A DNA stretch of 64,000 nucleotides from Corallococcus macrosporus. GTDB lineage: Bacteria > Myxococcota > Myxococcia > Myxococcales > Myxococcaceae. Made by a program: the position numbers and the translations under genes. This document shows, piece after piece, positions 32,214-40,864 of the stretch (positions within the stretch are counted from its first letter, which is position 1; every line of letters begins with the position of its first letter). The stretch covers positions 434,001-498,000 of the forward strand of contig NZ_JAFIMU010000009.1 in assembly GCF_017302985.1 (NCBI RefSeq). Direction: 5' to 3'. The notes beneath the pieces were generated by a model. The model saw nothing but the letters and a program-made list of their open reading frames with translations, ran no database searches and had not been told where the DNA came from.

Positions 32214-33802
32214 GGCGACCTCGATTCAGGGGAAGAGAGTGAAGACAGCACGCGCGTGCGCAGGTCGGCCTTGAGCACCTTGCCGGTGGGCCCGCGGGGG
32301 AGCGCTTCGGTGAACAGGACGTGGCGCGGCACCTTGTGGGCCGGCAGCGCTTCGCGGCAGAAGCGGCGCAGGTCGTCCTCCTGCGCGGTGGCGCCGGGCT
32401 GGAGGACCACGGCGGCGCACGCGGCCTCGCCGCCCAGGTCGTCCGGCACGCCCACCACGGCGACCTCCAGCACGGCCGGGTGCCGCGCGAGCACGTGCTC
32501 CATCTCCGCGGGGCTCACGCGGTGGCCGCCCACCTTGAGGATCTCCTTCGCTCGGCCGACGAGGAAGAAGAAGCCGTCCGCGTCGCGCCACGCGAGGTCG
32601 CCGGTCCAAAGCCAGCCGTCGTGGAGGATGGCGGAGGTGTCGTCGGGAGCGTTGAGGTAGCCGGGGGTGACGTTGGCGCCCTTCGCCACGAGCTGGCCCA
32701 CTTCACCGTCAGGCAGCGGAGTGCCGTCGTCCGCGACCACGGCCAGCGTGACGCCGGGGATGCCCTGGCCGATGGAGCCGGCTTTGTCATTGGCGCGCGA
32801 GGGCGGCAGGTAGGAGAGCCGCGCGGTGGCCTCTGTCTGGCCATACATGACGAACAGCTCCGCGGGGTGGAAGGCCTCGCGCGTCCAGCGCACGGTGTCC
32901 GGAGACATGCCGCCGCCGGCCTGGGTGAGGTAGCGCAGCTTCAGCTTCGCGAGGGAGTCCGGGGCGGCCTGGCGGCGCAGCAGCTCGAAGGTGAGGGGCA
33001 CGCCCGCGAAGCCGGTGCACGTCTCGGTGGCCATGGCCTCCAGCACGACCTGCGGGTACATGAAGCGCGGATCCAGGAACACGGATCCGCCCGCGAGCAG
33101 GTGCGTCTGGAGCACGCTCTTCCCGTAGCAGTAGTGCAGGGGAAGGATGAGCATGGCGCGGTCGCGCGGCGTGAGGCCCAGGTACTCCACGATGGAGCGC
33201 GTGTTCGCCGCGATGTTGGCGAACGTCTGCACGACGCCACGGGGCGTGCCCGTGCTGCCGGATGTGTAGACGATGGACGCGGGAGCCTCCGGAGGCAGGG
33301 AGGGCAGGGCGGCCAGCGGCTCGGAAGCAGCGTCCGGATCCACGGAGCCGTCCTCCTGGAGCCACGAGCACGAAGCCGGCTTCAGCAGCCCGAGCATGCG
33401 CTCCGGAGGACGGGAGCCATGCACGACGAAGAAGTGGGTGAGCTGAGAGCGGCCCGTCCAGCGACGCGCGTCCTGACCGAAGATGACCGCATGGCGGGCG
33501 CCCGTCTGCGCGAGGATGCTGGCCAGTGAGTCCGCACCCGTCTCGCGGTCCAGCTCCACGGCACAGGCTCCAAGAGCCTGCACCGCGAGCCCCGCGACGG
33601 CGGCCGCACAACCCAGGGGCAGGGCGATGAGAACGCGATCCCCGGGCTCCACACCTGAAGCCCGAAGCTGTCCCGCGAGTGCCCGCATCCGCGCTTCAAG
33701 CTGGGCATAGGTGAGCCGTGCCCAGGGAGAGTCCACCGCAGGAGCCTCCGGCGTCGCAGCCGCGTGAGCGCGAACCCACGAAGGCGCGGTGTCCGCGCTC
33801 AC
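32210..33802 (-). CDS. AMP-dependent acyl/aminoacyl ligase
   Basis: The 530-residue adenylate-forming enzyme activates a carboxylic acid as acyl-AMP and passes it to a thiol. Motifs include YTSGSTGTPRGV (P-loop), YGQTEA, GWLWTGDLAWRD and the C-terminal catalytic Lys in PTGKVLKADLR. The likely acceptor is the acyl carrier protein two genes upstream. It resembles acyl-CoA/ACP ligases found with AsnB in exosortase-type and exopolysaccharide clusters. Start: GTG 33802, overlapping the AsnB stop (GTGA). The bound acid cannot be read from the sequence. Confidence 0.85.
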   Translation of the reverse strand: MSADTAPSWVRAHAAATPEAPAVDSPWARLTYAQLEARMRALAGQLRASGVEPGDRVLIALPLGCAAAVAGLAVQALGACAVELDRETGADSLASILAQTGARHAVIFGQDARRWTGRSQLTHFFVVHGSRPPERMLGLLKPASCSWLQEDGSVDPDAASEPLAALPSLPPEAPASIVYTSGSTGTPRGVVQTFANIAANTRSIVEYLGLTPRDRAMLILPLHYCYGKSVLQTHLLAGGSVFLDPRFMYPQVVLEAMATETCTGFAGVPLTFELLRRQAAPDSLAKLKLRYLTQAGGGMSPDTVRWTREAFHPAELFVMYGQTEATARLSYLPPSRANDKAGSIGQGIPGVTLAVVADDGTPLPDGEVGQLVAKGANVTPGYLNAPDDTSAILHDGWLWTGDLAWRDADGFFFLVGRAKEILKVGGHRVSPAEMEHVLARHPAVLEVAVVGVPDDLGGEAACAAVVLQPGATAQEDDLRRFCREALPAHKVPRHVLFTEALPRGPTGKVLKADLRTRVLSSLSSPESRSP

Positions 33803-35769
33803 GCGGCCTCCAGTTGGACCGCGTCCACGTCCGCCTGTGGTACGGGCTTCGGCTTCAGGAAGTGGTGCGCCAACAACTGCGTGGACGCCACGGCGAACAG
33901 GGCCATGGTGTCCGCTTCGCTCTCCGCGGAGTTCGGCGCTCGCAGCTTCGCGACCAGCCGCTCCACCTTGCGCGCGTCGAAGACGCCCGTCGCGGAGACC
34001 GCCTCCGGCGCCAACAACTCGCGCGCCCAGGCCGGTGCATCCGGTCCCACCAGCGCTCCGGCGATGGGCGCGCGATAGGGGAACTTGCTGCGCTCCAGGA
34101 TGGACGCCGGCACGCGGCCCTTGGAGAAGTGCTTCAGCAGGTGCTTCTCATCCAGCCCGCGCAGGCGCAGCCGCTCCGGCACCCTCGCGGCGAACTCCAT
34201 CACGCCCGTGTCCAGGAACGGGAAACGCCCCTCGACGGCATTGCCCAGGAGCATGCGGTCGCCCTGCGCGGACAACAGGTAGCCGGACAGCAGCGTGCGC
34301 GCCTCCAGGTACTGCGCGCGCGCCAGCGGCCTCCACTTCGCCACCGCGTCCGGCACCGTCGCGAGCACCGACGCCACCGGGTCCTCGTCCGCCACCTTCG
34401 CGGCGAACTCCGGCGCGAGGAAGCGCAGGATGCGGCCGCTGTTGCCCCACCGCACCAGGTGCGAGAACCCCAGCGCGTCCGGCGTCTCCAGCCCCGTGCC
34501 GAAGAACTCGCGCAGCAGCTCCACGCTCTGCTGGCTCACCGACAGCGTCGGGTACAGCCGGCGCAGGAGCAGCGGCCGGTACTTCGACGCCGGCTGACGC
34601 GCCCAGAACTGGCGCACCTGCGTCTCCTTGAAGAGGTCGTAGCCGAGGAACATCTCGTCCGACCCTTCACCCGTCAGCACCACCTTGATGCCCTGGTCGC
34701 GCACCCACCCGGAGAGCCGCAGGAACGGCGCGGGCGCGGAGCGCATCATCGCCTGCTCCGCGTGGAAGATGACGCCCGGCACCAGCGCGCCAATGTCCCC
34801 GTCGCGCATCTCCACCACGCGGTGCTCGGTGCGCAGTTGCTCCGCCACCGTCGCCTGGTGCGTGCGCTCGTCGAACCGCGCGTGCGCGAAGCCCACGGAG
34901 AACGTCCGCAGCGTCCCGCCCAGTTGCTCCTGCGCCAGCGCGCACAGGAGGCTGGAGTCCAGTCCGCCCGACAGATACGCCGCCACCGGCACGTCCGCGC
35001 GCAGCCGCAGCCGCACCGCCCGGTCCAGCACCGCGCCCAGCTCCTCCAGCAGCCGGGGCGCGTCCGCCGCGTCCGGCGTCACCCCGAAGTCCAGGTCCCA
35101 GTAGCGCTGGAGCGTCATCACCCCGTCGCGCCACTTCGCCACGTGCGCGGGCGGCAAGAGCGACACGCCCTCGAAGGACGTGCGCGGCGCCACCGGCGCC
35201 CAGAGCTGGAACGTCTGCTTGAGCCCCCGCGCGTCCAGCGCGGGCGTCACCAGCCCCCCGGCGAAGAGCGCCTTGGCCTCCGACGCGAACGCCAGGTGGC
35301 CTCCCGGCAGGTGCGCGTAGAACAGCGGGCAGATGCCCACGCGGTCGCGCGACATCCACAGCGTGCGGTCGCGCGGATCCCACAGCGCGAACGCCCACTG
35401 GCCCTCGAAGCGGCGCACGCAGTCGATGCCCCACGTGAGGAACGCCGCGAGGATGACCTCCGTGTCGGAGCGCGTGCGGAAGGCATACGCCCCCGACAGC
35501 TGCTCGCGCAGCTCCACGTGGTTGAAGATCTCGCCGTTGAACACGACGGTGAGGCCGGTGGCCTCGTCGCGCATCGGCTGGTGGCCGGAGGCCAGGTCGA
35601 CGATGGACAGGCGCGCGTGCCCCAGCGCGGCGCCGTCCAGCAGCAGGGCCCGCTGCGCGTCCGGGCCCCGGTGCTTGATGCTGGCGGTCATGCGGCGCAG
35701 CCGGTCCGCGTGAAGCGCCGGACCCGCGGCGTCACCCGCCGGGAAGGTGAACCCCGCGATGCCGCACAT
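33799..35769 (-). CDS. asnB: Glutamine-hydrolysing asparagine synthase-type amidotransferase
   Basis: This 656-residue AsnB-type enzyme has an intact glutaminase half: MCGIAGF with Cys2 as nucleophile, KHRGPDAQ and FNGEIFNH. The synthetase half has AYLSGGLDSSLLCAL (pyrophosphate loop) and VVLTGEGSDEMFLGYD. Family members in surface-polysaccharide and antibiotic clusters amidate non-aspartate carboxylates. The downstream ligase and the carrier protein seven bases upstream suggest that here. Both active sites look complete. Confidence 0.88.
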   Translation of the reverse strand: MCGIAGFTFPAGDAAGPALHADRLRRMTASIKHRGPDAQRALLLDGAALGHARLSIVDLASGHQPMRDEATGLTVVFNGEIFNHVELREQLSGAYAFRTRSDTEVILAAFLTWGIDCVRRFEGQWAFALWDPRDRTLWMSRDRVGICPLFYAHLPGGHLAFASEAKALFAGGLVTPALDARGLKQTFQLWAPVAPRTSFEGVSLLPPAHVAKWRDGVMTLQRYWDLDFGVTPDAADAPRLLEELGAVLDRAVRLRLRADVPVAAYLSGGLDSSLLCALAQEQLGGTLRTFSVGFAHARFDERTHQATVAEQLRTEHRVVEMRDGDIGALVPGVIFHAEQAMMRSAPAPFLRLSGWVRDQGIKVVLTGEGSDEMFLGYDLFKETQVRQFWARQPASKYRPLLLRRLYPTLSVSQQSVELLREFFGTGLETPDALGFSHLVRWGNSGRILRFLAPEFAAKVADEDPVASVLATVPDAVAKWRPLARAQYLEARTLLSGYLLSAQGDRMLLGNAVEGRFPFLDTGVMEFAARVPERLRLRGLDEKHLLKHFSKGRVPASILERSKFPYRAPIAGALVGPDAPAWARELLAPEAVSATGVFDARKVERLVAKLRAPNSAESEADTMALFAVASTQLLAHHFLKPKPVPQADVDAVQLEAA

Positions 35770-35776
35770 GGGCGTC

Positions 35777-36025
35777 TCAGCTCGCCTTCGCCAGCGACTG
35801 CTTACGGTCCACGAACGCCACCACGCGCGACAGCGAGTCCAGGTTCTCCGGCACCAGCTCCTTGTCGTCGAGCTTGATGCCGAACTCCGTCTCGATGAAC
35901 GCCACCAGCTCCATCATGCCCGTGGAGTCGATGAGGCCCTTGCGCAGGAACGAGTCGTCGTCCGCGAAGTCGTCCACGAAGAAGGTGTCGACGATGAAGG
36001 TGCGAAGCGTGTCACGCGTGCTCAT
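35777..36025 (-). CDS. Acyl carrier protein
   Basis: This 82-residue acidic four-helix protein has the phosphopantetheine attachment site in GLIDSTGMMELV (Ser at about residue 34). EFGIKLDDKELVPENLDS follows, typical of ACPs in AsnB/ligase clusters. It would carry the acyl group activated by the ligase. AGGA lies about seven bases before the ATG. A strong terminator lies 46 bases upstream (36072-36109), so its transcript probably starts after it. Confidence 0.85.
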   Translation of the reverse strand: MSTRDTLRTFIVDTFFVDDFADDDSFLRKGLIDSTGMMELVAFIETEFGIKLDDKELVPENLDSLSRVVAFVDRKQSLAKAS

Positions 36026-36071
36026 GGAAAGGTCCTGTCTTTCGAAGCGGGGTGTGGAAGGGGCGATGCGG

Positions 36072-36109
36072 AAAAAACGCGCCCGGCGCTTTTTGCTGAG
36101 CGCCGGGCG
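36072..36109 (-). terminator. Intrinsic terminator inside the acyl cluster
   Basis: On the reverse strand CGCCCGGCGCT (36109-36099) and AGCGCCGGGCG (36090-36080) form a perfect 11-bp GC-rich stem with an 8-base loop. CG and six U residues (36077-36072) follow. It sits between the second beta-helix transferase gene (ends 36128) and the ACP gene. It should terminate the SGNH/transferase transcript and isolate the ACP-AsnB-ligase-NadE module, unless it is read through. Confidence 0.8.
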
Positions 36110-36127
36110 AAAAGAAGCGCGAGCGTG

Positions 36128-36724
36128 TCAGGTGCCCGTGGCGTCGCGGGACACCAGGTCCAGGCTCATGCTGCGCGCCGGGTTGCCCATGGCGAGCGAG
36201 TCCGGGGGCACGTCCTGTGAAACGATGCTGCCCGCGGACACCACCGACCGCGCGCCGATGCGCACGCCCGGCAGGAGGATGGCGCCGTGCGCCACCCAGA
36301 CGTCGTCCTCGATGATGATGGGGGCGATGCGCTGGCCGTCCCGGTCGCTCACGCGCACGAAGGACGCGAACATGCACCGGGCGCCAATCTGCACCGACTC
36401 CCAGGCCTCCACGGACGCGCCGTAGTTGAACTGGGTCTCGTCGCCCACCAGCAGCCGCGCGTGCTCGTAGCAGACCACCGACGTGGGCAGCATGCCGCCC
36501 AGGAACGTCAGCTTGTCGCCGAACTCCGCGTGGCCGTCGTTGCGCGCGGCCACCGGGCCATACGCCGCCACGTCCCGGCCGGTGCGGAAGGCGCGGAACA
36601 GCCAGCGCGCCCGAGCGACGGCCATCATGCGCTCGGCGCGGGGGAACACCTCCGTGCGCACCATCTGTACGCCCGCGCGCGCCAACTGGAGCGCCTCCTC
36701 GCGGGAGGGAAGGGCGGGCTTCAT
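36128..36724 (-). CDS. Left-handed beta-helix acyltransferase
   Basis: This 198-residue protein has a helical N-terminus and hexapeptide-repeat beta-helix (LbH) coils from about 90. The segment IIIEDDVWVAHGAILLPGVRIG and the terminal AGSIVSQDVPPDSLAMGNPAR are hallmarks of the DapH/maltose-O-acetyltransferase group. It likely transfers an acetyl or longer acyl group to a sugar or amine. Its ATG overlaps the stop of the preceding LbH gene (ATGA). Confidence 0.82.
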   Translation of the reverse strand: MKPALPSREEALQLARAGVQMVRTEVFPRAERMMAVARARWLFRAFRTGRDVAAYGPVAARNDGHAEFGDKLTFLGGMLPTSVVCYEHARLLVGDETQFNYGASVEAWESVQIGARCMFASFVRVSDRDGQRIAPIIIEDDVWVAHGAILLPGVRIGARSVVSAGSIVSQDVPPDSLAMGNPARSMSLDLVSRDATGT

Positions 36725-37263
36725 CGCGCCACCTCGCGGCGCAGCACGCGGGCCGGAGAGCCGCCCACCGTCACGCCCGGCGGAATGCGGCGGGAGATGA
36801 CCGTGCCGGAGGCCACGTTCGCGCCCTTCTGCAGGTGCGCGCCCGGCAGCAGGATGGAGCGGCTGCCCACCGTGACGCCTTCCTCCACCACCAGCGGCAC
36901 CGACCGCGGCCGCTCGTGCCGGTTGCCGCGGACCGGGTGATACATGTTGTCCATCAGCTTGCACCACATGCCCAGGCGGCTGCGCGCGCCCAGCGTCACC
37001 AGCGACTGCGCTTCGATGGAGCTGCCTCCCTCGATGGTCACGTCGTCTTCAATCACGATGCGTCCCCCCCGCTGCGCGTGCAGCTCGATGGGCGCCATCC
37101 GCGCGTCGAACAGCACGCGGTCGCCGATCTGGATCTCCCCCCCGCCGTGAATCCAGACACGGCCCCAGACGGTGGGGGTGGCACCCACGGCCTCACAGCG
37201 CCGCAACTTCAAACGCGCGACCGTCGGCCCCAGGCCGAGCATCATCATCAGCGGGACGCGCAT
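36721..37263 (-). CDS. Left-handed beta-helix acyltransferase
   Basis: The 180-residue product has hexapeptide repeats such as IVIEDDVTIEGGSSI and LVVEEGVTVGSRSILLPGA, ending with GTVISRRIPPGVTVGGSPARVL. The likely catalytic His is in NMYHPVRGNRH, where xylose- or galactoside-acetyltransferase types have it. The hydrophobic start LMMMLGLGP may touch the membrane. It lies three bases after the SGNH-like gene and overlaps the next transferase by four bases. Confidence 0.82.
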   Translation of the reverse strand: MRVPLMMMLGLGPTVARLKLRRCEAVGATPTVWGRVWIHGGGEIQIGDRVLFDARMAPIELHAQRGGRIVIEDDVTIEGGSSIEAQSLVTLGARSRLGMWCKLMDNMYHPVRGNRHERPRSVPLVVEEGVTVGSRSILLPGAHLQKGANVASGTVISRRIPPGVTVGGSPARVLRREVAR

Positions 37264-37266
37264 GGC

Positions 37267-38121
37267 TCAGGGACCGGCCTTCGCGGAAGCGGGCGCCTCC
37301 GGCATGGCGGCCAGGAAGGCGAGGAGCGCGGAGGCCACGCGCGCCTGGCCCTGCGCGTTCAGGTGGCCGCCGTCATCCGAGTACGCCGGCGCCATCGCGG
37401 GATACGCGCGGCCGTTGACCTCGTACGTCTCGCGGGTGCCGTCCTCCTGGGTCGACTCCAGCGCCGCCAGGTCGAACAGCGGCTCCTTGCCGCCATAGGT
37501 CTGCCGCATCAGCGCGTTGAAGGCCTCGCGCGACACGTTCTCCCCGACGCCGAAGACGGGGCGCCCGCGCAGCTCGTTGAACCATGCCTTCGCCCCGCGC
37601 TGCACCGTGGTCAGCGGCGCGGTGACGTGCACGAAGGTGACGCCCGGGTGGCGCGACTTCAGCCCCGCGAGCGTGGTGCGGTACTTCTCGAAGAGGGCCT
37701 TCGCGTCGGTGCTGGAGGTGAAGTCGATGTAGCAGAACTTCATCAGCGCCACGTCCACCTGCTTCGCGATGCCGCCGTCCAAGAGCCGCTCGAAGTGCGC
37801 GAGCTTCGTCTCCGGCTGCTCGTTCTGGCCCACGAACGCGTGCGCCAGCGTGCCCTGGGGAATCGTCGCGCTCGCGTCCTTCACCTCCACGATGGTGGGC
37901 AGCGGCGAACGCCCCAGGCCGCGCACGCCGTCCAGGATGTTGCCGCCCACCGACTGGTGGCCAAAGAAGATGCGGTGCTGGGACAGCCGGTCCAGGACCG
38001 GGAGCGCGGCGTCTGGCTTTGCCTGTTCCGTGGCCGCCGCGCTCTGGGGCAGGGCCATCAGCAGCGCGCCTGGGAGGAGCAGGGCGCCTAATCGCGCGGG
38101 AAAGCCACGAATGACTTGCAT
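37267..38121 (-). CDS. Secreted SGNH-like polysaccharide-cluster protein
   Basis: The 284-residue product has a signal peptide (cleavage near SAAAT). Its first block is RIFFGHQSVGGNILDGV, where classical GDSL/SGNH hydrolases have a Ser motif; here His-Gln-Ser stands in that place. Later blocks are a KFCYIDF strand and a C-terminal SDDGGHLNAQGQA, the Asp-x-x-His type catalytic pair. It probably acts in the periplasm as an esterase or acetyl-glycan hydrolase or transferase, and it is the first gene of the leftward acyl cluster. A TTGACG lies upstream but no good -10 was found. Confidence 0.65.
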   Translation of the reverse strand: MQVIRGFPARLGALLLPGALLMALPQSAAATEQAKPDAALPVLDRLSQHRIFFGHQSVGGNILDGVRGLGRSPLPTIVEVKDASATIPQGTLAHAFVGQNEQPETKLAHFERLLDGGIAKQVDVALMKFCYIDFTSSTDAKALFEKYRTTLAGLKSRHPGVTFVHVTAPLTTVQRGAKAWFNELRGRPVFGVGENVSREAFNALMRQTYGGKEPLFDLAALESTQEDGTRETYEVNGRAYPAMAPAYSDDGGHLNAQGQARVASALLAFLAAMPEAPASAKAGP

Positions 38122-38255
38122 ATGTGAACCTTTAGACCTTTCAGGCTCCGAGCGTCAAAGCCCCTGGCGGGGTGGCTGGATGCATGCCTCCCAGGCCGCC
38201 TCGGACTTCAGGACAGAGGGTCGCGGCGGCCCCGGCGCTGACTCGGGGAAAACCG

Positions 38256-39746
38256 CTACTCGTGCGTCAGGCCGAAGAGGGCCCGCAGCCTTCCAAGGAT
38301 GCGGCCCGCCTCGGGCGAGTGGTCCGGTCCGCCGCCCGCGGCCTGGGCCACGGCGCGCAGCTGGGTGCGGCGCTGGGCGAGGAGCGCGGAGAGTTGCCGG
38401 GCAAGTCCCGGATAGTCGGAGAACAGGCGCGCGAAGGTGGGCCGGTCCAGCTCCAGCAGCACGGAGTCCTCCAGCGCCACGACGGTGGCGGCGCGGCGCT
38501 CGCCGGTGAGCAGCGACATCTCCCCGATGTAGTGGCCCGGCCCCAGCCGGGTGATTTCCGACTGGAGCGTGCCGGCGCGCACGCTGACCTCGCCGGAGGC
38601 CACGACGTAGAAGGTCCCGCCCTCGTCGCCCTCCTGGATGATGCGCTCGTTGCGGCCGAAGCGGCGCACCACCACCTCGCACCGCAGGCGCTCCAGCTCC
38701 TCCGCGCCCAGCGGCGCGAAGAGGTCCACCTGGCGCAGCAGGTCGCGCACCGTCTCGTCGGCCAGCTCCCGGCGGCGGTGGGCCGAGTCGCGGCGCAGGG
38801 TGACGGTGCGCTGGGCGTGGGGCAGCTCCAGGCCTTCGCGGCGCAGCCGGTACCACAGCCGCGTGTGCAGCTCCTCGCGCACGGAGTCCGACAGCGCGAA
38901 GTCGTTGAGGAAGACGCGGATCATGTACTGCGCGTTGGAGTCGGTGAAGGCCACCGTGCGCGCGAGCGGCGGCGGCTGCACCAGCACCTGGGGAATCTCC
39001 CGCGCCACGTCCAGCAGCGCCTGCTTCACCTGGTTGGGCGGCGCGTCCAGCGACACGCCAATCTGCATCTCGATGCCCACGGGCTCGCGGTGCTGGGTGA
39101 AGTTCTTCACGTGCTCCTTGCCCACCATGCTGTTGGGCAGGGTGATGACCTCGCGCCGGAAGTTGGCGATGCGGATGGAGCGCCACCCGATGTGCACCAC
39201 CCGTCCGGTGTGCTCGCCAATGCGGATGAAGTCGCCCACCTCGAAGGGCCGGTCCAATTGCAGCGACAGGCCCGCGAAGAGGTTGCCCAGCGTCTCCTGG
39301 AGCGCCAGACCGATGACCACCGTCAGCACCGCGGACGTGGCCACCAGCCCCGCCAGGTCCAGGTTGAGCTGGCTCTGGAGGATGGGGACGGTGGCGAGCG
39401 CGTACAGCGTGAAGTCGATGACGTCGCGGAGGATTTTGGGCGTCGTCACCGGCGAGCGCAGCCGCACCAGCTTCAGCGCGAACGCCACCCCGGCCCGGAT
39501 GACGCCGTAGGCGAACGTGAGCATCCAGCCCACGTTCACGAACTTGAGCAGGCCCGGCGGCGTGGTGGCCTCCGGCAGGAAGCGCGCCGCCAGCCGCAGC
39601 ACCAGGAAGGCGAGCAGCATCCGGACCGCGCCGCGCAGGTCGTCGCGCAGGTCCGGGTCCCGCGTGGTGCGCTGGATGCTCAGCAGGAGCACCGTCAGGA
39701 CGGAGCCCGCCAGCAGGGGGAGGTGGCCTTCGAGGAAGTTCAACAC
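38256..39746 (-). CDS. MscS channel fused to a cyclic-nucleotide-binding domain
   Basis: This 496-residue protein has membrane helices in the first 170 residues and the MscS pore/beta domain (GLALQETLGNLFAGL and VGDFIRIGEHTGRV). A C-terminal CNMP-binding domain (about 345-465) contains EGDEGGTFYVVASGEVSV and GEMSLLTGERRAAT with the nucleotide-binding Arg-Ala-Ala-Thr. Such channels may open with membrane tension or be gated by cyclic nucleotide. Start: GTG 39746, with only a few bases of leader and no ribosome-binding site. It is divergent from holB. Confidence 0.88.
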   Translation of the reverse strand: MLNFLEGHLPLLAGSVLTVLLLSIQRTTRDPDLRDDLRGAVRMLLAFLVLRLAARFLPEATTPPGLLKFVNVGWMLTFAYGVIRAGVAFALKLVRLRSPVTTPKILRDVIDFTLYALATVPILQSQLNLDLAGLVATSAVLTVVIGLALQETLGNLFAGLSLQLDRPFEVGDFIRIGEHTGRVVHIGWRSIRIANFRREVITLPNSMVGKEHVKNFTQHREPVGIEMQIGVSLDAPPNQVKQALLDVAREIPQVLVQPPPLARTVAFTDSNAQYMIRVFLNDFALSDSVREELHTRLWYRLRREGLELPHAQRTVTLRRDSAHRRRELADETVRDLLRQVDLFAPLGAEELERLRCEVVVRRFGRNERIIQEGDEGGTFYVVASGEVSVRAGTLQSEITRLGPGHYIGEMSLLTGERRAATVVALEDSVLLELDRPTFARLFSDYPGLARQLSALLAQRRTQLRAVAQAAGGGPDHSPEAGRILGRLRALFGLTHE

Positions 39747-39755
39747 GTCCGACGA

Positions 39756-39784
39756 ATCAGACCGGCCGCGCGCGCACGGGTCAA
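39756..39784 (-). promoter_or_regulatory. Promoter of the MscS-type gene
   Basis: Reverse strand: TTGACC (39784-39779), 17 bases, then TCTGAT (39761-39756), matching five and four of six consensus bases. The start would fall at about 39748-39750, two to four bases from GTG 39746. The mRNA would be essentially leaderless. Confidence 0.5.
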
Positions 39785-39792
39785 GGTGGCGG

Positions 39793-39821
39793 TTGACGGG
39801 TGCCCTCCGAGCGGAGATACA
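39793..39821 (+). promoter_or_regulatory. Promoter of holB
   Basis: TTGACG (39793-39798), 17 bases, then GATACA (39816-39821). The predicted start is at about 39828-39830, right at the ATG of holB. The only GGAG is 13 bases from the ATG, too far to help, so a leaderless mRNA is likely. It is back-to-back with the MscS promoter, with eight bases between the two -35 boxes. Confidence 0.4.
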
Positions 39822-39829
39822 CGCCCCCC

Positions 39830-40864
39830 ATGACGCTTGCCTCGGTGCAGGGACAGCCCCGCGCGATGGATGCGCTCCAGTCCGCCCTGCGGTCTGGCTC
39901 GGTGCATCACGCCTACCTGTTCGCCGGGCCGGAGGGGGTGGGCAAGGAGCTGGCCGCGGTGGGGCTGGCCCAGGCCCTCACGTGCCCGGAGGCCCCGGAG
40001 GTGGGCTGCGGCAAGTGCACCAGCTGCGTGCGCATCACCAAGGGCCTGCACCCGGACGTCACCTGGGTGATGCCGGACGACGAGCGCGTGTCGCGCGGAC
40101 TCGCCGGCCGCTCCGACTTCACCGGCACGCCCAGCCGTGAACTTCGCGTGGAGCAGATCCGGCAGCTCCAGGAGCGCCTGGCGCTGCGCGGCCTTGAATC
40201 CAAGCGCAAGGTGGCCATCCTGGTCAGCGCGGAGCAGATGAACGTCCAGGCGCAGAACGCGTTCCTCAAGACGCTGGAGGAGCCGCCCGCGGAGACCACC
40301 CTCATCCTGGTGGCGAGCGCCATGGACCGGCTGCTGCCCACCATCCGCAGCCGGTGCAGCAAGGTGTACTTCGGTCCGCTGCCGGTGGACCTGGTCGCAC
40401 GGCACGTGCAACAGGAGCGCAAGCTGGACGCGGACACCGCCGCCCTGGCCGCGGTGATGTCCGGGGGCAGCCTGGGCCGCGCGCTCGCGCTGGACGTGGA
40501 CGCGCTGAAGGAGCGCAAGGACGTCCTCACCGCCTTCGAAGCCCTGAACGGCGACGACATCCCGGCCCTGCTGCGCTTCGCGGAGGCCCACGGCGGCTCG
40601 CGCGAGGACGCGGACACGGCGCTGGAGCTGCTCATCCTGTGGACGCGGGACGTGTCGCTCGCGAAGGCGGGGGCCGGGGACGCGATGGCGAACCGGGACC
40701 TGAAGGCCCTGGCGGAAGCCGCGGCGAAGCGCACGTCGGAGGCGCAGCTGCACCGGCGGCACACGCTGCTGGAGTCCGCGCGCACGGCCATCGGCTCGCG
40801 CAACGGCGCGCCCCGGCTTCAACTGGAGCGGCTGCTCATCGAACTGTGCGTGGAGGGCCGATGA
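39830..40864 (+). CDS. holB: DNA polymerase III delta-prime subunit
   Basis: The 344-residue clamp-loader subunit opens with VQGQPRAMDALQSALRSG, then a P-loop FAGPEGVGKEL in which the usual Thr/Ser after Lys is Glu, as is normal for delta-prime subunits, which do not hydrolyse ATP. Zinc-finger cysteines (CPEAPEVGCGKCTSC) and the sensor SRC motif (IRSRCSKV) are present. It loads the beta sliding clamp with DnaX and delta. Its TGA overlaps the ATG of the delta gene. Confidence 0.88.
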   Translation: MTLASVQGQPRAMDALQSALRSGSVHHAYLFAGPEGVGKELAAVGLAQALTCPEAPEVGCGKCTSCVRITKGLHPDVTWVMPDDERVSRGLAGRSDFTGTPSRELRVEQIRQLQERLALRGLESKRKVAILVSAEQMNVQAQNAFLKTLEEPPAETTLILVASAMDRLLPTIRSRCSKVYFGPLPVDLVARHVQQERKLDADTAALAAVMSGGSLGRALALDVDALKERKDVLTAFEALNGDDIPALLRFAEAHGGSREDADTALELLILWTRDVSLAKAGAGDAMANRDLKALAEAAAKRTSEAQLHRRHTLLESARTAIGSRNGAPRLQLERLLIELCVEGR

